From: Certhia americana
Taxonomy: Eukaryota; Chordata; Aves; Passeriformes; Certhiidae
Reading direction: 5' to 3'
Assembly: GCA_018697195.1 (NCBI GenBank)
Contig: CM031857.1
Coordinates: 50,923,471 to 50,987,470 of the forward strand
DNA: 64,000 nt
The notes beneath the pieces are model-generated. The model made no database searches and was not told where the DNA came from. It saw nothing but the letters and a program-made list of their open reading frames with translations. Positions 62,632 through 64,000 of the stretch are shown in pieces. The position numbers were made by a program, and so were the translations under genes. Positions within the stretch are counted from its first letter, which is position 1; each line of letters begins with the position of its first letter.

Positions 62632-62917
62632 TGTTTTGGAGATTTTGCTGATTTTGTCTGGGATTGAGCTAATTTCCTTCACGGTAGCTGGGATGGAGTT
62701 GTGTTTTGGATTTTTTCTGAAAACAGTGTTGATAACATGAGGATGTCTTAATTATTACTGAGCAGGGCTTGCACCTTGTCAAGGCCACTTCTGCCTTGCA
62801 CTCCACCCCATCAGTGAGTGGGCTGGGGTGTACCAGAAGTTGGAACGGGACACAGCTTTAACAGGTGTTTCCCAACTGATCAAAGATATCCTATATCTTA
62901 TGGCATCATGTTCAGTG

Positions 62918-62923
62918 TATAAA
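62918..62923 (+). promoter_or_regulatory. LTR TATA box
   Basis: A TATAAA word lies about 285 bases into the LTR and 175 bases before the polyadenylation signal, the normal U3-R layout of this LTR type. Whether it still drives transcription is unknown. Confidence 0.7.
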
Positions 62924-63097
62924 GCTGTGGGAAGAAGAAGGGAATGTTTGGAATGATGGAATTTTAATTCCCACATGCCTATTACATGTGATGGGGCCCT
63001 GCTTTCCTGGAGATGTCTGAACACCTGCATGCCCATGGCAAGTGGTGAATTAACTCCTTGCTTTGCTTTGCCTGTGTGCACAGCTTTTGCTTTGCTT

Positions 63098-63103
63098 ATT
63101 AAA
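63098..63103 (+). promoter_or_regulatory. LTR polyadenylation signal ATTAAA
   Basis: This is the ATTAAA variant of the polyadenylation signal, in the conserved phrase leading into CTGTCTTTATCTCAACCCA that I associate with this LTR type. Confidence 0.7.
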
Positions 63104-63217
63104 CTGTCTTTATCTCAACCCATGAGTTATCCAGCTTTTACCCTTCTGTTTTTCTCCCCTATTCTGCTGTGGATGGGAGTGAATGGCTTAGTTGCTGTCT
63201 GGGGTTATACCGTGGCA

Positions 63218-64000
63218 AAGGTCCACTCAGGTCATGGACTCTATGGCTGACTGGAGTTACAACTAACCACAGTTTTGCTTTCCTAATCTTTCAAAAAGAT
63301 TTCACATCTTTCCTTCCAACATTCTATAGGGATTGTCGCTCTAAATATGGTTCTCATATGACTGACTGTCTGTCTTGTTTATGTGTTTCTGTATATCTTC
63401 TTATCTGGGTTTGCACAGGCCTCTAATGAATTTTCCATTCCTTCATGGCACAAAGCCTCAACATATGTTTGAAGGGAATAAATATTATTGGCATATTTCT
63501 TTAGAAAAATACAAAGTTCATTTCATTAGCTTTGACATGGCCATTGTTTAAGAGGAATGTTATTTTTAGTTCTTCCCAGTGTCATGGAACCTAATTTACT
63601 TTTTGGTTTACTGGAATGCACCCTTGGACATAAACTAGAGTAGTACGTGGAAAACCTGATCTATTCTGAAAAGGATACATAGCTGATTTGTCTCTGGTTA
63701 ATGCAATTTTCCATCAAAACCTGCAGTATGTGAAAATAAGATGGTTCATATTGACAGAAGATGTATTTTCCTGACTTGCTCAAATATATGAAGTATACCT
63801 TCCACTGAAAATAAAAATAAAACCCCAAGTCTGTTAATGAAAATTAAAGCGTGGTAATGACCAGTTTTAAACTCATGTTAATGTTTATATTATTCATTTA
63901 TCTCATAGTTTTTTCTATTATTTTTAGGTGAAGGCTATCATTCTTTACATCAGCAGATGATAAAATCGATCGTGTCAGAGAAATGTAGAAGTACGAGCAT
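63218..64000. other. Gene-free unique DNA to window end
   Basis: About 780 bases of AT-rich sequence after the LTR. I see no primer-binding site, gag start or other retroviral sequence, and no gene or repeat. Confidence 0.65.

Larger units (their letters stand above)
62632..63217 (+). mobile_element. Solo LTR of an endogenous retrovirus
   Basis: About 586 bases match, in order, an avian retroviral LTR type that I recognise. A TCTGGGATTGAGCTAATTTC opening is followed by a GTGTTGATAACATGAGGATG phrase, GAGCAGGGCTTGCAC, and a TATA box at 62,918-62,923 followed by AGCTG. Next come a GGGCCCTGCTTTCCTGGAGATG segment near 62,993, an ATTAAA polyadenylation signal at 63,098-63,103 followed by CTGTCTTTATCTCAACCCA, and an end at GGGGTTATACCGTGGCA. 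It starts with TG and ends with CA as LTRs do. No primer-binding site or internal retroviral genes follow, and I found no matching target duplication, so it is a decayed solo LTR. Open frames inside it are chance. Confidence 0.85.

Noticed and set aside
62975..63426. Overlapping 85- and 91-codon plus-strand frames
   Set aside because: They start inside the solo LTR and run into unique DNA, with no retroviral protein similarity.
1..64000. CRISPR arrays, operons, tRNA or rRNA genes, endogenous retroviral coding genes
   Set aside because: None of the expected repeat-spacer patterns, clustered open frames, cloverleaf landmarks or gag/pol/env frames was recognised on either strand.

Overview
This 64 kb window is vertebrate nuclear DNA, almost certainly from a bird and probably a songbird or another member of Neoaves. 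The sequence is AT-rich and CpG-poor. Its recognisable repeats are pieces of the avian LINE CR1, with their typical 3' ends, and two retroviral long terminal repeats of types I know from bird genomes. It also holds scattered simple repeats and homopolymer runs. I recognise no operon, bacterial gene, CRISPR array, tRNA or rRNA. The organism call rests on recalled repeat families and not on a database search.

No protein-coding gene can be supported. The longest open frames are 154 codons (30,280-30,744, minus), 149 codons (34,015-34,464, plus), 134 codons (11,387-11,791, plus) and 132 codons (52,507-52,905, plus). These lengths are near what chance gives in this much AT-rich DNA, and none shows a family I recognise. 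The window is best read as intergenic DNA or the inside of a large intron.

Layout: 1-9.6 kb is unique AT-rich DNA with a possible retrocopy tail near 2.9 kb and a G/T-rich, quadruplex-capable patch near 4.25 kb. A CR1 3' end lies at 9.6 kb and a solo LTR at 10.3-10.9 kb. CR1 pieces follow at 17.1 kb, about 20.2 kb (old, tentative) and 24.8 kb. A 92-base pyrimidine tract (TTC-rich) lies at 18.4 kb. An ATTC microsatellite at 24.1-24.25 kb is broken by a 10-N assembly gap. From 25.1 to 41.3 kb there is a long repeat-poor stretch. At 41.3-42.0 kb two CR1 pieces lie in opposite orientation, one of them a decayed reverse-transcriptase segment. Further minus-strand CR1 pieces lie at 48.5, 55.75 and 60.85 kb. 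A second solo LTR with a clear TATA box and polyadenylation signal lies at 62.63-63.22 kb.

Several repeat-free blocks rich in homeodomain-type TAATTA and octamer-like words (near 9.2, 14.1, 26.6-27.1, 42.05-42.35, 51.5 and 54.87-55.4 kb) look like candidates for conserved non-coding regulatory DNA. That is an impression from composition and needs an alignment. I did not find a convincing new biological system. The most useful leads are these candidate conserved blocks, the GC-raised 122-codon open frame at 40 kb, the possible retrocopy tail at 2.9 kb and the mis-sized assembly gap.
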